Numbered from the stretch's first letter, positions 1 to 9,670 are shown. The stretch is DNA of 64,000 nt from Saccharothrix longispora (GCF_030852425.1 NZ_NSDM01000001.1:1043758-1107757); one strand, 5' to 3'. The notes: a model not told the origin generated them from the letters alone. Program-made: numbers and translations.

Positions 1-135
1 GGTGCGCTCGAAGACCAGCAGGGACAGCGCCACGGCGGCGAGCTGGTCGCCCACGGTCGACACCGTCGAGCCGATCCACATGCCGCGGAACTCGCGGTTG
101 CCCACGAGCGCGCGGAGTGTTCCCCCGGAAGTCAC
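1..135 (-). CDS. MFS transporter, N-terminal fragment
   Basis: The first 45 codons of a gene that runs off the left edge on the minus strand. The peptide begins VTSGGTLRALVGNREFRGMW and continues with GSTVSTVGDQLAAVALSLLV, which resembles the start of major facilitator exporters of the MFS_3/EntS type: a short cytoplasmic N-terminus with an NREFR motif, then the first membrane helix with a GDQ motif. The GTG start at 135 has a good ribosome site (GGAGGAG just upstream). The substrate cannot be told from this fragment. Confidence 0.75.
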   Translation of the reverse strand, partial: MTSGGTLRALVGNREFRGMWIGSTVSTVGDQLAAVALSLLVFERT

Positions 136-496
136 AACTCCTCCAGGTCGGTCGACCCCGATGAGCGAGTCACGTTACCCCCACCCGAAGTAACAATTCC
201 CTCGGTTAGCACGGTAGAAGCTGCCGGATCTACAATCTCTGTCCTACCACACTGTGTACCCGAACGGAGCAGGTCGGTTACATAAAGTAGTTGTGGAGGC
301 GGAAAACCGGCTACTTGTTCTTCACAGTTGACGGTAGGTGACCCGGCGTGAGCAATACTCGCCTACCCTACGTCGAACGGAGCCCCCAATGGGGTCGGTT
401 CCGCTGGGCCGACCGGTGGAGCACGTGCCCGCGGTCGCGTCGTCCGCGCCGGGCCGACCGTGCGTCAATGGGCGAAACCGCGCGGCTTGTCGATCT
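136..496. other. Intergenic region between MBOAT and MFS genes
   Basis: About 360 bases without a credible gene. Positions 190-330 are clearly less GC-rich than the coding DNA around them, as expected for the promoter of the minus-strand MFS gene that starts at 135. I could not fix a convincing -35/-10 pair. Open frames crossing it on the plus strand are shadows of the MBOAT gene. Confidence 0.5.
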
Positions 497-1918
497 TCAG
501 AACTGGTAGTAGAGGAACGGGCTGAACGTACCGCTCGCGACGAGGATCGCCGCGTACCCGACGCCGGCCGTCATCAACGACACGCGGGCCGCCGTGGCCA
601 CCTTCGCGCGGGAGGACTCCAGGTAGGGGCCGGTCACGGGGTGGTCCGGCAGGGCCACGACGGCCAGTGCGACGAGCAGCAGGACAATGCGCTGATTGGT
701 CGCCGCGGCGCCCACCGCTTCGGTCAACCCGCTGAAATCCGGCAACATCATGTGGCCGAGCATTGTGAACGCGGTACCCAGGTCCGGCGACCGGAAGAAC
801 ACCCACCCGATTACCACCAGCAACATGGTGAGGACGCGTCGGGCAATTCGGGTACGCGTAGTGACGGGAGCCGATTCCCACCCGAAACGGCGTTCGACGA
901 CGAGCAGCGCGCCGTGGAACAAACCCCACACGAGGAACGTCCAGTTCGCCCCGTGCCAGAAACCGGTGAGGACGAAAACGATCGTCAGGTTCCGGTAGGT
1001 CCGCAGCACGCCGCCGCGGTTGCCGCCCAGCGGGATGTAGACGTAGTCGCGGAACCAGCGCGACAGCGACATGTGCCAGCGCCGCCAGAACTCGGTCGCG
1101 GTGACCGACGAGTAGGGGCGGGCGAAGTTCTCCGGCAGCCGGAAGCCGAGCATCCGACCCAGGCCGATCGCCATGTCGGAGTAGCCGGAGAAGTCGAAGT
1201 ACAGCTGGAGGGTGTAGGCGACGGCGCCGAGCCACGCGACGGCCGTCGTCATCTCGTCCGATGGGGTGGCGAAGCAGGCGTCGACCACCGGCGCCAGCGA
1301 GTCGGCGATGATCACCTTCTTGCACAGGCCGAGCGCGAACCGGGGGAACCCCGCGGCCACGTCGTCCCAGCGGTGGGTGCGCTCCTGCGGCAGCTGGTCG
1401 GCGATCTCCCGGAACCGCACGATCGGGCCGGCCACCAGCTGCGGGAACATCGCGATGTAGGTGACGAACGAGACGGGGTCGCGCAGCGCGGGCCGCTCGC
1501 CCCGGTACACGTCCACGACGTACGAGATGTGGTGGAACGTGTAGAACGAGATGCCGATCGGCAGCGCCAGCTCCAGCACCGGCAGGTCCGCGCCCACCAC
1601 CTCGGCGATGTCGTGCAGCTGCTGCGTGGCGAACCCCGCGTACTTCCACACCAGCAGCACGCCCAGGTTCAGCGCGATCGTGCCGACCAGCACGAGCCGC
1701 CGGTCACCGGGGCTGTCCGGCTCCAGCCGCCGGCCCGCCAGGTAGTTGGCGACCATGCAGCCGAGGAGCAGCAGCGTCGTGCCGCCCGCGCCGGAGGCGT
1801 AGAACAGCAGGCTCGCCACGGCGACCACGACGTTCCGCCTGCGTCCGGGTGCGACGAGGACGGCCGCGAGCACGACCGGGAGGAAGAACCACAGGAAGAG
1901 GGGCGTGGCGAAGGACAT
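497..1918 (-). CDS. MBOAT family membrane O-acyltransferase
   Basis: 473 aa, the usual length for DltB/AlgI-type membrane-bound O-acyltransferases, which move acyl groups onto extracellular polysaccharides or other cell-envelope molecules. It has about ten hydrophobic segments. The family signature is intact: LYFDFSGYSDMAIGLG near 239-254, FWRRWHMSLSRWFRDYVYIP (His282) and GFWHGANWTF with the invariant His322. No AlgJ/AlgX-like or SGNH partner lies beside it in this window, so the acceptor is unknown. Downstream is the MFS gene; upstream is rlmB, 120 bases away behind a strong hairpin, so MBOAT is probably transcribed separately. Confidence 0.9.
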   Translation of the reverse strand: MSFATPLFLWFFLPVVLAAVLVAPGRRRNVVVAVASLLFYASGAGGTTLLLLGCMVANYLAGRRLEPDSPGDRRLVLVGTIALNLGVLLVWKYAGFATQQLHDIAEVVGADLPVLELALPIGISFYTFHHISYVVDVYRGERPALRDPVSFVTYIAMFPQLVAGPIVRFREIADQLPQERTHRWDDVAAGFPRFALGLCKKVIIADSLAPVVDACFATPSDEMTTAVAWLGAVAYTLQLYFDFSGYSDMAIGLGRMLGFRLPENFARPYSSVTATEFWRRWHMSLSRWFRDYVYIPLGGNRGGVLRTYRNLTIVFVLTGFWHGANWTFLVWGLFHGALLVVERRFGWESAPVTTRTRIARRVLTMLLVVIGWVFFRSPDLGTAFTMLGHMMLPDFSGLTEAVGAAATNQRIVLLLVALAVVALPDHPVTGPYLESSRAKVATAARVSLMTAGVGYAAILVASGTFSPFLYYQF

Positions 1919-1984
1919 CGCCGCAGACTTTAACCGGCCCGCCCCGCCGCCCGACCCGGAACCGCGACGAACTCACACCACATT

Positions 1985-2038
1985 CCCGGACGCGGAACTC
2001 CCGGGGGTGGTGAGTTCCGCGTCCGGGGCCGGTTCGGG
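1985..2038 (-). terminator. rlmB 3' hairpin built from two inverted repeat units
   Basis: A perfect 16-bp stem: CCCGGACGCGGAACTC at 1985-2000 and its complement GAGTTCCGCGTCCGGG at 2012-2027, with an 11-base loop. The arms are copies of the 22-bp-period unit described at 18552, 34225 and 45296. A partial unit (GTTCGGG, 2032-2038) touches the rlmB stop codon (2039-2041). The position suggests a terminator for rlmB and its operon. Confidence 0.8.
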
Positions 2039-3007
2039 TCAGATCCGGGCTTCCACGCGGCGGCGGCGGGCGATCTCGGCCAGGACCACGCCGGCCGCCA
2101 CCGAGGCGTTGAGGGACTCCACGCCCGCCGACATCGGGATCGACACGGTCTGGTCGCACGTCTCGCGCACCAGCCGGGACAGGCCGCGGCCCTCCGAGCC
2201 GACCACCACGACGAGCGGGCCGGTCGCCAGCTCCAGGCCGTCCACGTCCACGTCGCCGTCCGCGTCCAGGCCCACGACCATGAGCCCCGCCTCTGCCCAT
2301 TCCTTGAGCTGGCGGGTCAGGTTGGTCGCCACCGCGATCGGCATCCGCGCCGCCGTGCCCGCGCTGGTCCGCCACGCCACCGCCGTGATGCCCGCCGAAC
2401 GGCGCTGCGGCAGCACGACCCCGTGCGCCCCGAACGCCGCCGCCGAGCGCACCACGGCGCCCAGGTTGCGCGGGTCCGTCACGCCGTCGAGCGCCACCAG
2501 CAGCGGCGGGTTGCCCGACTCGGTCGCGATCCTGAGCAGGTCGCGCGGCTCGGCGTACTCGTACGGCGGCACCTGGAGCCCGAGGCCCTGGTGCATCGCG
2601 CCGCCCGTGATGCGGTCCAGCTCGCCGCGCTGCACCTCCAGCACGGAGATGCCCCGCGACGCCGCCAGCTGCACCGCCTCGGCGACCCGGTCGTCCGCGT
2701 CGATGCCCAGCGCCACGTACAGCGCCGTCGCCGGGATGCCCGCGCGCAGGCACTCCACCACGGGGTTGCGCCCGGCGACGGTCTCCGGCCCGGTCTCGGC
2801 GGCCCGGCGGCGCTGCGCGCGCTGCTGCTCGACCTTCGCGGTCGCGTTCGCCCGCTTGTACGCGGGGTGGTTGGGTCGTTCGGCCGCCTTCGGCGTCGGC
2901 CCCTTGCCCTGCAGGCCCTTGGACTTCTGCCCGCCGGAACCGACGACCGCGCCCTTCTTGGAACCGGGGTTGCGCATAGCGCCACGGCGCTTGGAGTTAC
3001 CAGCCAC
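2039..3007 (-). CDS. rlmB: 23S rRNA (guanosine-2'-O-)-methyltransferase RlmB
   Basis: 322-aa SPOUT-class TrmH-family enzyme that 2'-O-methylates a guanosine in 23S rRNA (G2251 in E. coli). Residues 1-75 are a lysine/arginine-rich extension, common in actinobacterial members. The substrate-binding domain starts at GRNPVVECL (79-87). The knotted catalytic domain shows motif 1 [18 protein letters not shown] (181-198), motif 2 [13 protein letters not shown] (267-279) and motif 3 [17 protein letters not shown] (290-306). It lies 4 bp downstream of cysS and belongs to the same operon, as Rv3579c-cysS1 do in M. tuberculosis. The related TsnR-type resistance methyltransferases are less likely given the context. 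Confidence 0.93.
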   Translation of the reverse strand: MAGNSKRRGAMRNPGSKKGAVVGSGGQKSKGLQGKGPTPKAAERPNHPAYKRANATAKVEQQRAQRRRAAETGPETVAGRNPVVECLRAGIPATALYVALGIDADDRVAEAVQLAASRGISVLEVQRGELDRITGGAMHQGLGLQVPPYEYAEPRDLLRIATESGNPPLLVALDGVTDPRNLGAVVRSAAAFGAHGVVLPQRRSAGITAVAWRTSAGTAARMPIAVATNLTRQLKEWAEAGLMVVGLDADGDVDVDGLELATGPLVVVVGSEGRGLSRLVRETCDQTVSIPMSAGVESLNASVAAGVVLAEIARRRRVEARI

Positions 3008-3011
3008 GAGC

Positions 3012-4406
3012 TCAGTCGTCCTTCAAAGTCCACATCGGACCGTCGGGGGTGTCCTCGACGGCGATCCCGGCCAGGACCAGGCTGTCGCGCAGGGCATCGG
3101 CCCGTGCGAAGTCCCGGTCCTCGCGGGCCTGCTGCCGCTCTTCCAGCAGCCGCTCCACCAGCACGCCCAGCGCCTGCCGGCCCGCGCCGCCACCCGACGC
3201 CGCGTCGTGCCACCGCTCCGAGAGCGGGTCCAGCCCGAGCAGGCCGGTCATCGCCCGCACGGACGCCGCCGCGGCGCGCGCGCCCGGGTCGTCCCCGGAC
3301 TCCAGGGCGGTGTTGCCCTCGCGCACCCGCCGGTGGATCGCGGCCAGCGCGCCCGGCGTGCCCATGTCGTCGTCCATCGACGCGACGAAGGTCTGCGACA
3401 GCGCGCCGTCGTCCTCCACCGCGCCGGTCCGCTCGACCACGCGCCGCAGGAACGACTCGATCCGCCGGTAGGCGGACACCGACTCGTCCAGCGCCTCGGG
3501 GGAGTACTCGATCGTCGACCGGTAGTGCGGGCCGACCAGGTAGTAGCGCAGCTCGGGCGCGCGCACCCGCTCCAGCATCGCCGGGATGGTCACGGTGTTG
3601 CCCAGCGACTTCGACATCTTCTCGCCGGACAGCGTCACCCAGGCGTTGTGCATCCAGTACTCGGCGAAGTGGTCGCCCGCCGCCCGCGACTGCGCCTGCT
3701 CGTTCTCGTGGTGCGGGAAGATCAGGTCGATGCCACCGCCGTGGATGTCGAACGACGACCCCAGGTAGGCGGTCGCCATCGCCGAGCACTCCAGGTGCCA
3801 GCCCGGACGTCCCGCGCCCCACGGCGTCGGCCACGACGGCTCACCCGGCTTCGCGGCCTTCCACAGCGTGAAGTCGCGCGGGTCGCGCTTGCCCGTGGCC
3901 GCGGTCTCGCCCTGCTGCACGTCCGCGAGCTTCTGCCCGGACAGCGCCCCGTACTCGGGGAACGAGGTCACCGAGAAGTACACGTCGCCGTCGGCGGCGT
4001 ACGCATGACCCTTCCCGATCAGCCGCTCCATCAGGTCGACCATCTGCGTGACGTGGCCCGTCGCGCGCGGCGAGGCCGACGGCGGCAGGCAGCCCAGCGC
4101 GTCGTACGCGGCGTCGAACGCCCGCTCGTGCTCGTACGCCCAGTCCCACCACTGCCTGCCGTGCTCGGCGGCCTTGGTGAGGATCTTGTCGTCGACGTCG
4201 GTGACGTTGCGCACGAGGTGCACGGTCGAGCCGTCGCGGCCCAGCCAGCGGCGCAGCACGTCGAAGTTCAGGCCGCTGCGCACGTGCCCGATGTGCGGAA
4301 CGCCCTGCACGGTGGCCCCACAGACGTAGATCGACGCCGTTCCGCTGACCTGCGGGACGAACTCCCGCATGGACCGGGTCGCGGTGTCGAAGAGGTGGAG
4401 GCTCAC
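3012..4406 (-). CDS. cysS: Cysteinyl-tRNA synthetase
   Basis: 464-aa class I aminoacyl-tRNA synthetase that charges tRNA-Cys. HIGH is at 38-41 ([10 protein letters not shown]) and KMSKS is in [10 protein letters not shown] near 265. The zinc-binding positions are visible: Cys29 in YVCGATVQG, Cys in HLECSAMA, and HHENEQAQ. Length is normal. The start is GTG at 4406: no Shine-Dalgarno precedes it, but a TACCAT -10 box ends 6 nt upstream, so the mRNA is probably leaderless. It is followed by rlmB after a 4-bp gap. Confidence 0.97.
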   Translation of the reverse strand: MSLHLFDTATRSMREFVPQVSGTASIYVCGATVQGVPHIGHVRSGLNFDVLRRWLGRDGSTVHLVRNVTDVDDKILTKAAEHGRQWWDWAYEHERAFDAAYDALGCLPPSASPRATGHVTQMVDLMERLIGKGHAYAADGDVYFSVTSFPEYGALSGQKLADVQQGETAATGKRDPRDFTLWKAAKPGEPSWPTPWGAGRPGWHLECSAMATAYLGSSFDIHGGGIDLIFPHHENEQAQSRAAGDHFAEYWMHNAWVTLSGEKMSKSLGNTVTIPAMLERVRAPELRYYLVGPHYRSTIEYSPEALDESVSAYRRIESFLRRVVERTGAVEDDGALSQTFVASMDDDMGTPGALAAIHRRVREGNTALESGDDPGARAAAASVRAMTGLLGLDPLSERWHDAASGGGAGRQALGVLVERLLEERQQAREDRDFARADALRDSLVLAGIAVEDTPDGPMWTLKDD

Positions 4407-4418
4407 ACCGGAATGGTA
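4407..4418 (-). promoter_or_regulatory. Leaderless-type promoter of cysS
   Basis: TACCAT reads on the minus strand from 4418 to 4413, a TANNNT -10 box. It is separated by 6 nt from the GTG start of cysS, so transcription would begin at the start codon. There is no purine-rich ribosome site. The -35 is not clear. Confidence 0.5.
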
Positions 4419-4451
4419 CGGGCGTTGACCAGAGGGGGTTGAATCGACCGG

Positions 4452-5063
4452 TCAGATGTGCTTGCGGAGCACCTGCAGGAGGCCGTCCGGCCGAGCGGCC
4501 GTGGGCAGCGGGTCGACGATCTCGACGACGCAGCCGATCGCCGCCGCGCCCCCGTCCGCCTCGGGGCTGTCGCCGACCATCAACACCTCCGACGGGTGCA
4601 CACCAAGCCGGTCGCAGGCGATGCGGAACAGCTTGGCGTCCGGCTTGGCGAAGCCCTCCTGGTACGAGAGCACGTACTCGTCCACGCGGGTGTCGACGCC
4701 GTGGCGGGCGAAGACGGCCCGGACGTCCCAGGCGATGTTGCTGACGACGGCCGTCGGCAGCTCGGTGCCAAGCGCTTGCGCGGTGTCCGGGTAGGGCTGC
4801 CAGAACGGCGGGCTGCACAGGTTCTCGTAGAACGTCGCAGGGTCCGGCGCGCCGGCCTTGGCCAGCACGGCCAGGTGCATCTCCCGGTGGGCGACCGGGT
4901 CCAGGTCGCGCCGCTCCCACTCGTCGAGGGGGATGTCGAGCCCCTCGGCGACGCCGACGGGTGCGGTGAGCGCGCGCATCAGCTCGGCGTGCGCGGCCAG
5001 CGAGTCGTGCTCCAGCCGGAACAGCGTGCCGGAGAAGTCGAAGAGGACGGCGCGGATCGTCAC
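4452..5063 (-). CDS. HAD-superfamily hydrolase
   Basis: About 203 aa. HAD motif I is LFDFSGTLF with the nucleophile at Asp9; the usual second Asp is Ser11 (DFS instead of DxD), a variant that weakens the prediction of phosphatase chemistry. Motif III is AKPDAKLF and motif IV is MVGDSPEADGG. A helical cap lies between motifs I and II, as in subclass I enzymes. I chose the GTG at 5063 because a TAGCGT -10 box ends 7 nt before it; an upstream in-frame start at 5129 would add 22 unconserved-looking residues. It sits between ispF and cysS, where M. tuberculosis has no equivalent gene. Substrate unknown. Confidence 0.8.
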   Translation of the reverse strand: MTIRAVLFDFSGTLFRLEHDSLAAHAELMRALTAPVGVAEGLDIPLDEWERRDLDPVAHREMHLAVLAKAGAPDPATFYENLCSPPFWQPYPDTAQALGTELPTAVVSNIAWDVRAVFARHGVDTRVDEYVLSYQEGFAKPDAKLFRIACDRLGVHPSEVLMVGDSPEADGGAAAIGCVVEIVDPLPTAARPDGLLQVLRKHI

Positions 5064-5070
5064 CGGTGAG

Positions 5071-5076
5071 ACGCTA
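5071..5076 (-). promoter_or_regulatory. Leaderless-type -10 box of the HAD gene
   Basis: TAGCGT on the minus strand (5076 to 5071), 7 nt before the GTG at 5063, with no ribosome site between. This spacing is what decides the start codon chosen for the HAD gene. Confidence 0.45.
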
Positions 5077-5243
5077 CTGGTCTGGACCTCGGAGGTCTCG
5101 ACTCGAACACGAACGGAGACCAGGGTCACGGACCGCTCGGGCGGCGTCGCCGGTGGCCTTCGTCGGCGCGAGCCGCACGACCCGGACCGCGCCGGTGGGG
5201 GTGATCCGACACGACCCCGGGCCGACGCGTCAGGGCAGCGGCG

Positions 5244-5717
5244 TCAGGACAGCGGCACGAGCAGGGCCGTCGCGACGGCGGCGATGCCCTCGCCGCGCCC
5301 GGTCAGGCCCAGGCCGTCCGTCGTCGTCCCGCTGACCGAGACGGGACCGCCCACGGCACCGGACAGGACCCGCTGGGCCTCGTCCCGGCGCTTGCCGACC
5401 TTCGGCGCGTTGCCGATGACCTGCACGGCGGCGTTGCCGACCCGGTAACCGGCCTCCTCGACCAGGCGCCGCGCCTCGGCCAGGAAGTCCACGCCGTGCC
5501 GCCCGGCCCACCGGGGGTCGCTCGTGCCGAACACCGCGCCCAGGTCGCCCAGACCCGCCGCCGACAGCAGCGCGTCGCACAGGGCGTGCGCGGCCACGTC
5601 GCCGTCCGAGTGCCCGGCGCAACCGTCCTCGCCGTCCCAGCGCAGGCCCACCAGCCAGCACTCCCGCCCGGCCTCGACCTGGTGCACGTCGGTGCCGATG
5701 CCGACCCTCGGGATCAC
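5244..5717 (-). CDS. ispF: 2-C-methyl-D-erythritol 2,4-cyclodiphosphate synthase
   Basis: 157 aa, normal for IspF, which cyclises CDP-ME 2-phosphate to MEcPP in the non-mevalonate isoprenoid pathway. The zinc ligands are visible: Asp10 and His12 in GTDVHQ, and His44 in [13 protein letters not shown]. The C-terminal signature [17 protein letters not shown] is intact. Its start codon overlaps the ispD stop by 4 bases, so ispD-ispF are translationally coupled. Confidence 0.96.
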   Translation of the reverse strand: MIPRVGIGTDVHQVEAGRECWLVGLRWDGEDGCAGHSDGDVAAHALCDALLSAAGLGDLGAVFGTSDPRWAGRHGVDFLAEARRLVEEAGYRVGNAAVQVIGNAPKVGKRRDEAQRVLSGAVGGPVSVSGTTTDGLGLTGRGEGIAAVATALLVPLS

Positions 5718-6415
5718 TGCGCTCCTCGTGCCGCCGACCCGACCAGCAGCGCCTCGGCCACCGCCAGGTCGAACTTCGTGGTGATCTTCATGGCGTCCTG
5801 GTGACCGGGGACCGTGACGACCGGCACACCCATCCGCTCCACCAGGCCCGCGTCGTCGGTCGCGTGCAGGCCCGACCCGTGCGCGCGCAGCAGCACGGCC
5901 GCGTCGAAGCCCTGCGGGGTCTGCACCACGCGCAACGACGCCCGATCGGGTGTGTCGATGACGACACCTTCCGGGTCGACCCGCTTCACCGTGTCGGTGA
6001 CCGGCAACACCGGGATGACCGCCGGGTGCCCGGCCGCGACGGCGTCGATCACGGCCCTGACCACCTCGGGAGGGGTGAACGCGCGGGCCGCGTCGTGGAC
6101 CAGCACGATCGTGGTGCCGGGGATCTCGCGCACCGCGTGCTCCAGCGCGAGGCGCACCGAGTCCGAGCGCTCGGCGCCCCCCGGAAGCACGTGCACCGCC
6201 CCGCCGGCCTGGGCCAACGGGGCGGTGACGGTGTTCACAGTGGCCACATCGGACGGAGGAGCGGCGATCACGACGTGCCGCACGCCGGCCTCCAGGAGGC
6301 CGCGCACGGCACGTACCAGCAGCGGAACGCCGTCGACCGGCACGAGCGCCTTGGGCATCCCGTAGCCCAGCCGCTCACCCCGGCCCGCCGCGGGCACGAG
6401 CGCGACAACACCCAT
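5714..6415 (-). CDS. ispD: 2-C-methyl-D-erythritol 4-phosphate cytidylyltransferase
   Basis: 233 aa. IspD couples CTP and MEP to CDP-ME. The N-terminal nucleotide-binding motif [20 protein letters not shown] is near residues 5-24, and the [16 protein letters not shown] segment that binds CDP-ME is present. It lies between carD (30 bp upstream) and ispF (4-bp overlap), the same order as Rv3583c-Rv3582c-Rv3581c in M. tuberculosis. Confidence 0.96.
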   Translation of the reverse strand: MGVVALVPAAGRGERLGYGMPKALVPVDGVPLLVRAVRGLLEAGVRHVVIAAPPSDVATVNTVTAPLAQAGGAVHVLPGGAERSDSVRLALEHAVREIPGTTIVLVHDAARAFTPPEVVRAVIDAVAAGHPAVIPVLPVTDTVKRVDPEGVVIDTPDRASLRVVQTPQGFDAAVLLRAHGSGLHATDDAGLVERMGVPVVTVPGHQDAMKITTKFDLAVAEALLVGSAARGAQ

Positions 6416-6445
6416 GTTCGCGGTGTCCGTGTGCGGGTCCGCCGG

Positions 6446-6934
6446 TCAGGAAGCGGTGGCGAGGACTTCGTCGAGGAGGACCTCGGCCTTGTCCTCGTCG
6501 GTGCCCTCGGCCAGCGCCAGTTCGCTAACCAGTATCTGTCGAGCCTTCGCCAGCATCCGCTTCTCACCAGCGGACAGTCCGCGATCCTTCTCGCGCCGCC
6601 AGAGGTCGCGCACCACTTCGGCCACCTTGTTCACGTCACCGGACGCGAGCTTCTCCAGGTTGGCCTTGTACCGCCGCGACCAGTTGGTCGGCTCCTCCGT
6701 GTGGGGAGCACGCAAGACCTCGAAGACCCTGTCGAGACCCTCCTGGCCGACGACGTCACGCACGCCCACGATCTCGGCGTTGTCGGCGGGGACGCGAACC
6801 GTGAGGTCGCCCTGGGCGACCTTGAGGACGAGGTACTTCTTCTCCTCGCCCTTGATCACACGGGTCTCGATCGCTTCGATGAGGGCGGCACCGTGGTGCG
6901 GGTAGACGACGGTCTCTCCGACCTTGAAAACCAT
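6446..6934 (-). CDS. carD: CarD family transcription factor
   Basis: 162 aa. CarD binds the RNA polymerase beta subunit and stabilises open promoter complexes, notably at rRNA promoters. The N-terminal Tudor-like domain (about 1-55; [17 protein letters not shown]) is followed by the helical DNA-binding domain, in which Trp85 (EPTNWSRRY) is the conserved tryptophan that wedges into the promoter. Length and sequence are typical. It is the first gene of the minus-strand carD-ispD-ispF run and is divergent from lpqE. Confidence 0.97.
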   Translation of the reverse strand: MVFKVGETVVYPHHGAALIEAIETRVIKGEEKKYLVLKVAQGDLTVRVPADNAEIVGVRDVVGQEGLDRVFEVLRAPHTEEPTNWSRRYKANLEKLASGDVNKVAEVVRDLWRREKDRGLSAGEKRMLAKARQILVSELALAEGTDEDKAEVLLDEVLATAS

Positions 6935-7221
6935 GTGTCCTCTGCCCCTTTCGCTAACCCCATCCTAACACGACGGGCAATCCCCTCATCGGCGTCCGGA
7001 GATCGGTTAGCGCTGGTCAGGGCCGCGAGGGGGTTGACAAACCACCCCGGTGCGTGCAACGGCCGAGGTCGATCTTGCTCCACTGTGGACGGGGGCGACG
7101 GCCTGCGAGGTACCACGTGCCGCCGAGTCGGCGGGTCCCCGTTAGGCTCCTCAACGGTGTCGGACCCGTTGTCACCGGGGACGACCCTGCCTGTCAGCAC
7201 ATCGGGAGGGATCGAGCAGCC
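6935..7221. promoter_or_regulatory. carD / lpqE divergent promoter region
   Basis: 287 bases between divergent starts. On the minus strand a TAGGAT (6967 to 6962) is a possible carD -10 box. On the plus strand TTGACA occurs at 7034-7039 and TAGGCT at 7143-7148 is a possible lpqE -10. No pair has ideal spacing, so the start sites are uncertain. No gene is seen here. Confidence 0.4.
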
Positions 7222-8025
7222 GTGGGTCGCGCACACCAGAAGTCCGCAGCGCCTCGCCGCCTGGCCGTCGTGGCCGCGCTGGCGACGGGACTCGGTCTGT
7301 TCGCCGCAGGCTGCGGCGCGGGGCAGATCACCCAGACCGACCAGCAGGTCGCCGCGGTGAACGGGGCCAGCGGCCAGGCGGGCGTGATCACCGTCCGGGA
7401 CGCGCAGTTCCTGTTCCCCGCCGAGCACGGCGCGTACGAGGAGGGCGACGACGCCCAGATCGTGGTCGTGATCGCCAACAACGGCACCGAGGCGGACAGG
7501 CTGCTGGCCGTGACCAGCGAGTCCGCCGACCCGGCGCAGATCGAGGGCGACGTCGAGCTGGAGCCCGGCTCGTCCATCCTGGGCGGTGGCGACCCCGGCA
7601 CCGCCGGCGACGGCGAGACGTCCTCGGTGAAGCCGACCTCCTCGTCGGTGAGCCCGACCTCCGGTTCGTCGGCCCCGTCGTCGGGCTCGGTCTCGACGAC
7701 CGGTTCCGCGTCGTCCACCGGTTCCGCGTCCGGTTCCGCCACGACCACGACCGGTTCGCCCACGCCCGACCCGTCGGTCACCACCACGACGGGCGGCAAC
7801 ACCTCGATCTCGAACCCGCCGACGACCTCGGGCAAGAACCCGTCGTCGGCCGAGCCGGTCGAGCCGGGGCAGGTCAGGATCGTGCTGAAGAACCTGAAGA
7901 AGACCCTGCGGCCGGGCGAGACGATCCGGGTCACGTTCCTGTTCGAGAAGGCGGGCGAGGTGACGCTGGAGCTGCCGATCGGCGCGACCTCCGAGCCGCG
8001 CGAGGACGCGCCGTCCGGGCACTGA
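7222..8025 (+). CDS. lpqE: LpqE-like lipoprotein
   Basis: 267 aa from the GTG at 7222, preceded by GGGAGGG. The N-terminus is a lipoprotein signal: RR, then a hydrophobic stretch, then the lipobox FAAGC with the lipidated Cys31. Residues about 125-190 are a low-complexity Ser/Thr/Gly linker. The flanking regions (VITVRDAQFLFP... and VRIVLKNLKKTLRPGETIRV) look like one beta-sandwich interrupted by that linker. The position between carD and radA is that of M. tuberculosis lpqE (Rv3584), which is the main basis for the name. Function is not established; surface-anchored. Confidence 0.75.
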   Translation: MGRAHQKSAAPRRLAVVAALATGLGLFAAGCGAGQITQTDQQVAAVNGASGQAGVITVRDAQFLFPAEHGAYEEGDDAQIVVVIANNGTEADRLLAVTSESADPAQIEGDVELEPGSSILGGGDPGTAGDGETSSVKPTSSSVSPTSGSSAPSSGSVSTTGSASSTGSASGSATTTTGSPTPDPSVTTTTGGNTSISNPPTTSGKNPSSAEPVEPGQVRIVLKNLKKTLRPGETIRVTFLFEKAGEVTLELPIGATSEPREDAPSGH

Positions 8026-8095
8026 ACCGGCGCTGACGGCGGTTCGCCACCCGTTCGGGTGGAGCCTCCGGCCGCGAGCCGCGAGCATCCGACGT

Positions 8096-8130
8096 CCACA
8101 GGGGTCCCCCGTCCAGGGGGACCCCTGTGG
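8096..8130 (+). terminator. Terminator downstream of lpqE
   Basis: A perfect 15-bp inverted repeat: CCACAGGGGTCCCCC at 8096-8110, loop GTCCA, complement at 8116-8130. A smaller 6-bp hairpin (8047-8062) precedes it. There is no T-run, as is usual in GC-rich actinomycetes. Confidence 0.75.
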
Positions 8131-8223
8131 TCGATTCCGCCGGCGGACACCGACGACCCCGGGTCGTCGGCCGCGCGGCTGTGGACAACCGGTGTGCCGG
8201 GCGACCCTGTCGGGGGCGGCGGC

Positions 8224-8229
8224 TAGCCT
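8224..8229 (+). promoter_or_regulatory. Leaderless-type -10 box of radA
   Basis: TAGCCT, 8 nt before the GTG at 8238. There is no ribosome-binding site in the gap, which suggests radA is transcribed from its own leaderless promoter. Confidence 0.45.
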
Positions 8230-8237
8230 GCCTCACC

Positions 8238-9602
8238 GTGGCGAAGACAGTGCGTGCGGCCAAGCCCACCTACCGGTGCGCCGAGTGCGGGCACGAGGTG
8301 GCGAAGTGGGTCGGCCGCTGCCCCGAGTGCCAGGCCTGGGGCACGGTCGAGGAGCGGGGCGCCCCGGCTCCCGCGCGCTTCCTCGCCGGCACGCCCAGCA
8401 GCGCGGCCCGGCCCATCGCGCAGGTCGACGTCGAGTCCGCCCGCGCCGTCCCGACCGGCGTCGGGGAGCTCGACCGGGTGCTCGGCGGCGGTCTCGTGCC
8501 GGGCGCGGTCGTCCTCCTCGCGGGTGAACCCGGGGTCGGCAAGTCGACGCTGCTGCTGGAGGTCGCGCACCAGTGGGCGTCCTCGGGCAGCCGGTGCCTC
8601 TACGTCACCGGTGAGGAGTCGGCCGGTCAGGTGCGGCTGCGCGCCGACCGGACCGGGAACCTCCACGAGGAGATCTACCTGGCCGCCGAGAGCGACATCT
8701 CCGCCGTCCTCGGGCAGGTCGACGCGGTCAAACCGGGCATGCTGATCGTCGACTCCGTGCAGACGATGTCCTCCCCGAGCGTGGACGGCACGCCGGGCGG
8801 CGTCAGCCAGGTCCGCGCCGTCACGTCCGGCCTGATCGCGGTGGCCAAGGAGCGCAACCTGCCGATCGTGCTGGTGGGCCACGTCACGAAGGAGGGCTCG
8901 GTCGCCGGTCCGCGCGTCCTGGAGCACCTGGTGGACGTGGTGCTCCAGTTCGAGGGTGACCGGCACTCCTCGCTGCGGCTGCTGCGCGGCATCAAGAACC
9001 GGTACGGCGCGGCCGACGAGGTGGGCTGCTTCGAGCTGCGCGACGACGGCATCGTGGGCGTGCCCGACCCGTCCGGGCTGTTCCTGAACCGGCGCGAGCA
9101 GGCGGTGTCCGGCACCGCGGTCACCGTGGTGGTGGAGGGCAAGCGGCCGATGCTGGGCGAGGTGCAGGCGCTGGTGGCGCCCACCGCCCTGCCCGCGCCC
9201 CGGCGCGCGGTGAGCGGGCTGGACTCGGCCCGCCTGGCGATGGTCCTCGCGGTGCTGGAGAAGCGCGGCAAGGTCGCGCTCGGCAACAAGGACGTGTTCA
9301 CCGCGACGGTCGGCGGCATGCGGCTCACCGAGCCCGCCGTGGACCTCGCGGTGGCGTTGGCGGTCGCCTCGGCCGCCATCGACGTCCCGCTGCCGCACGA
9401 CCTGGTCGTCGTGGGCGAGGTCGGCCTGTCCGGCGAGCTGCGCCGCGTCAACGGCGTCGGTCGCAGGCTCAGCGAGGCGGCCCGGCTCGGCTACACCAAG
9501 GCCCTGGTGCCGCCGGACGCCGGGAAGCTGCCCCCGGAGACCCGCGCCCTGGTCGCCAACGACCTGTTCGAGGCCCTCCAGCTGCTCAAGCTCAAGAAGT
9601 GA
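8238..9602 (+). CDS. radA: DNA repair protein RadA
   Basis: 454 aa, typical. RadA (Sms) is a RecA-like branch-migration ATPase used in recombinational repair. Domains in order: C4 zinc finger (Cys14, 17, 28, 31), RecA-like ATPase with Walker [10 protein letters not shown] (97-105), the RadA-specific KNRYG motif (about 253), then a Lon-protease-like C-terminal domain. I chose the GTG at 8238 because the zinc finger begins just after it. In many actinobacteria disA follows radA; here a convergent trehalose gene follows instead. Confidence 0.97.
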   Translation: MAKTVRAAKPTYRCAECGHEVAKWVGRCPECQAWGTVEERGAPAPARFLAGTPSSAARPIAQVDVESARAVPTGVGELDRVLGGGLVPGAVVLLAGEPGVGKSTLLLEVAHQWASSGSRCLYVTGEESAGQVRLRADRTGNLHEEIYLAAESDISAVLGQVDAVKPGMLIVDSVQTMSSPSVDGTPGGVSQVRAVTSGLIAVAKERNLPIVLVGHVTKEGSVAGPRVLEHLVDVVLQFEGDRHSSLRLLRGIKNRYGAADEVGCFELRDDGIVGVPDPSGLFLNRREQAVSGTAVTVVVEGKRPMLGEVQALVAPTALPAPRRAVSGLDSARLAMVLAVLEKRGKVALGNKDVFTATVGGMRLTEPAVDLAVALAVASAAIDVPLPHDLVVVGEVGLSGELRRVNGVGRRLSEAARLGYTKALVPPDAGKLPPETRALVANDLFEALQLLKLKK

Positions 9603-9638
9603 CGAACGGCCCCCACCGGGCGGTGGGGGCCGTTCGTC
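9601..9638. terminator. Bidirectional terminator between radA and the trehalose operon
   Basis: A perfect 17-bp stem (GACGAACGGCCCCCACC at 9601-9617, complement at 9622-9638) with the loop GGGC. The left arm begins inside the radA stop codon. It sits between convergent genes and could end both transcripts. Confidence 0.85.
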
Positions 9639-9670
9639 GGGACGCACCCGGCAGCGCCTGCCGGGACGGC

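Noticed and set aside
338..1933. 531-aa plus-strand open frame opposite the MBOAT gene
   Set aside because: Composition is that of a GC-rich shadow frame (Arg, His, Gln and Glu excess, no domain), while the minus-strand frame is a clear MBOAT protein.
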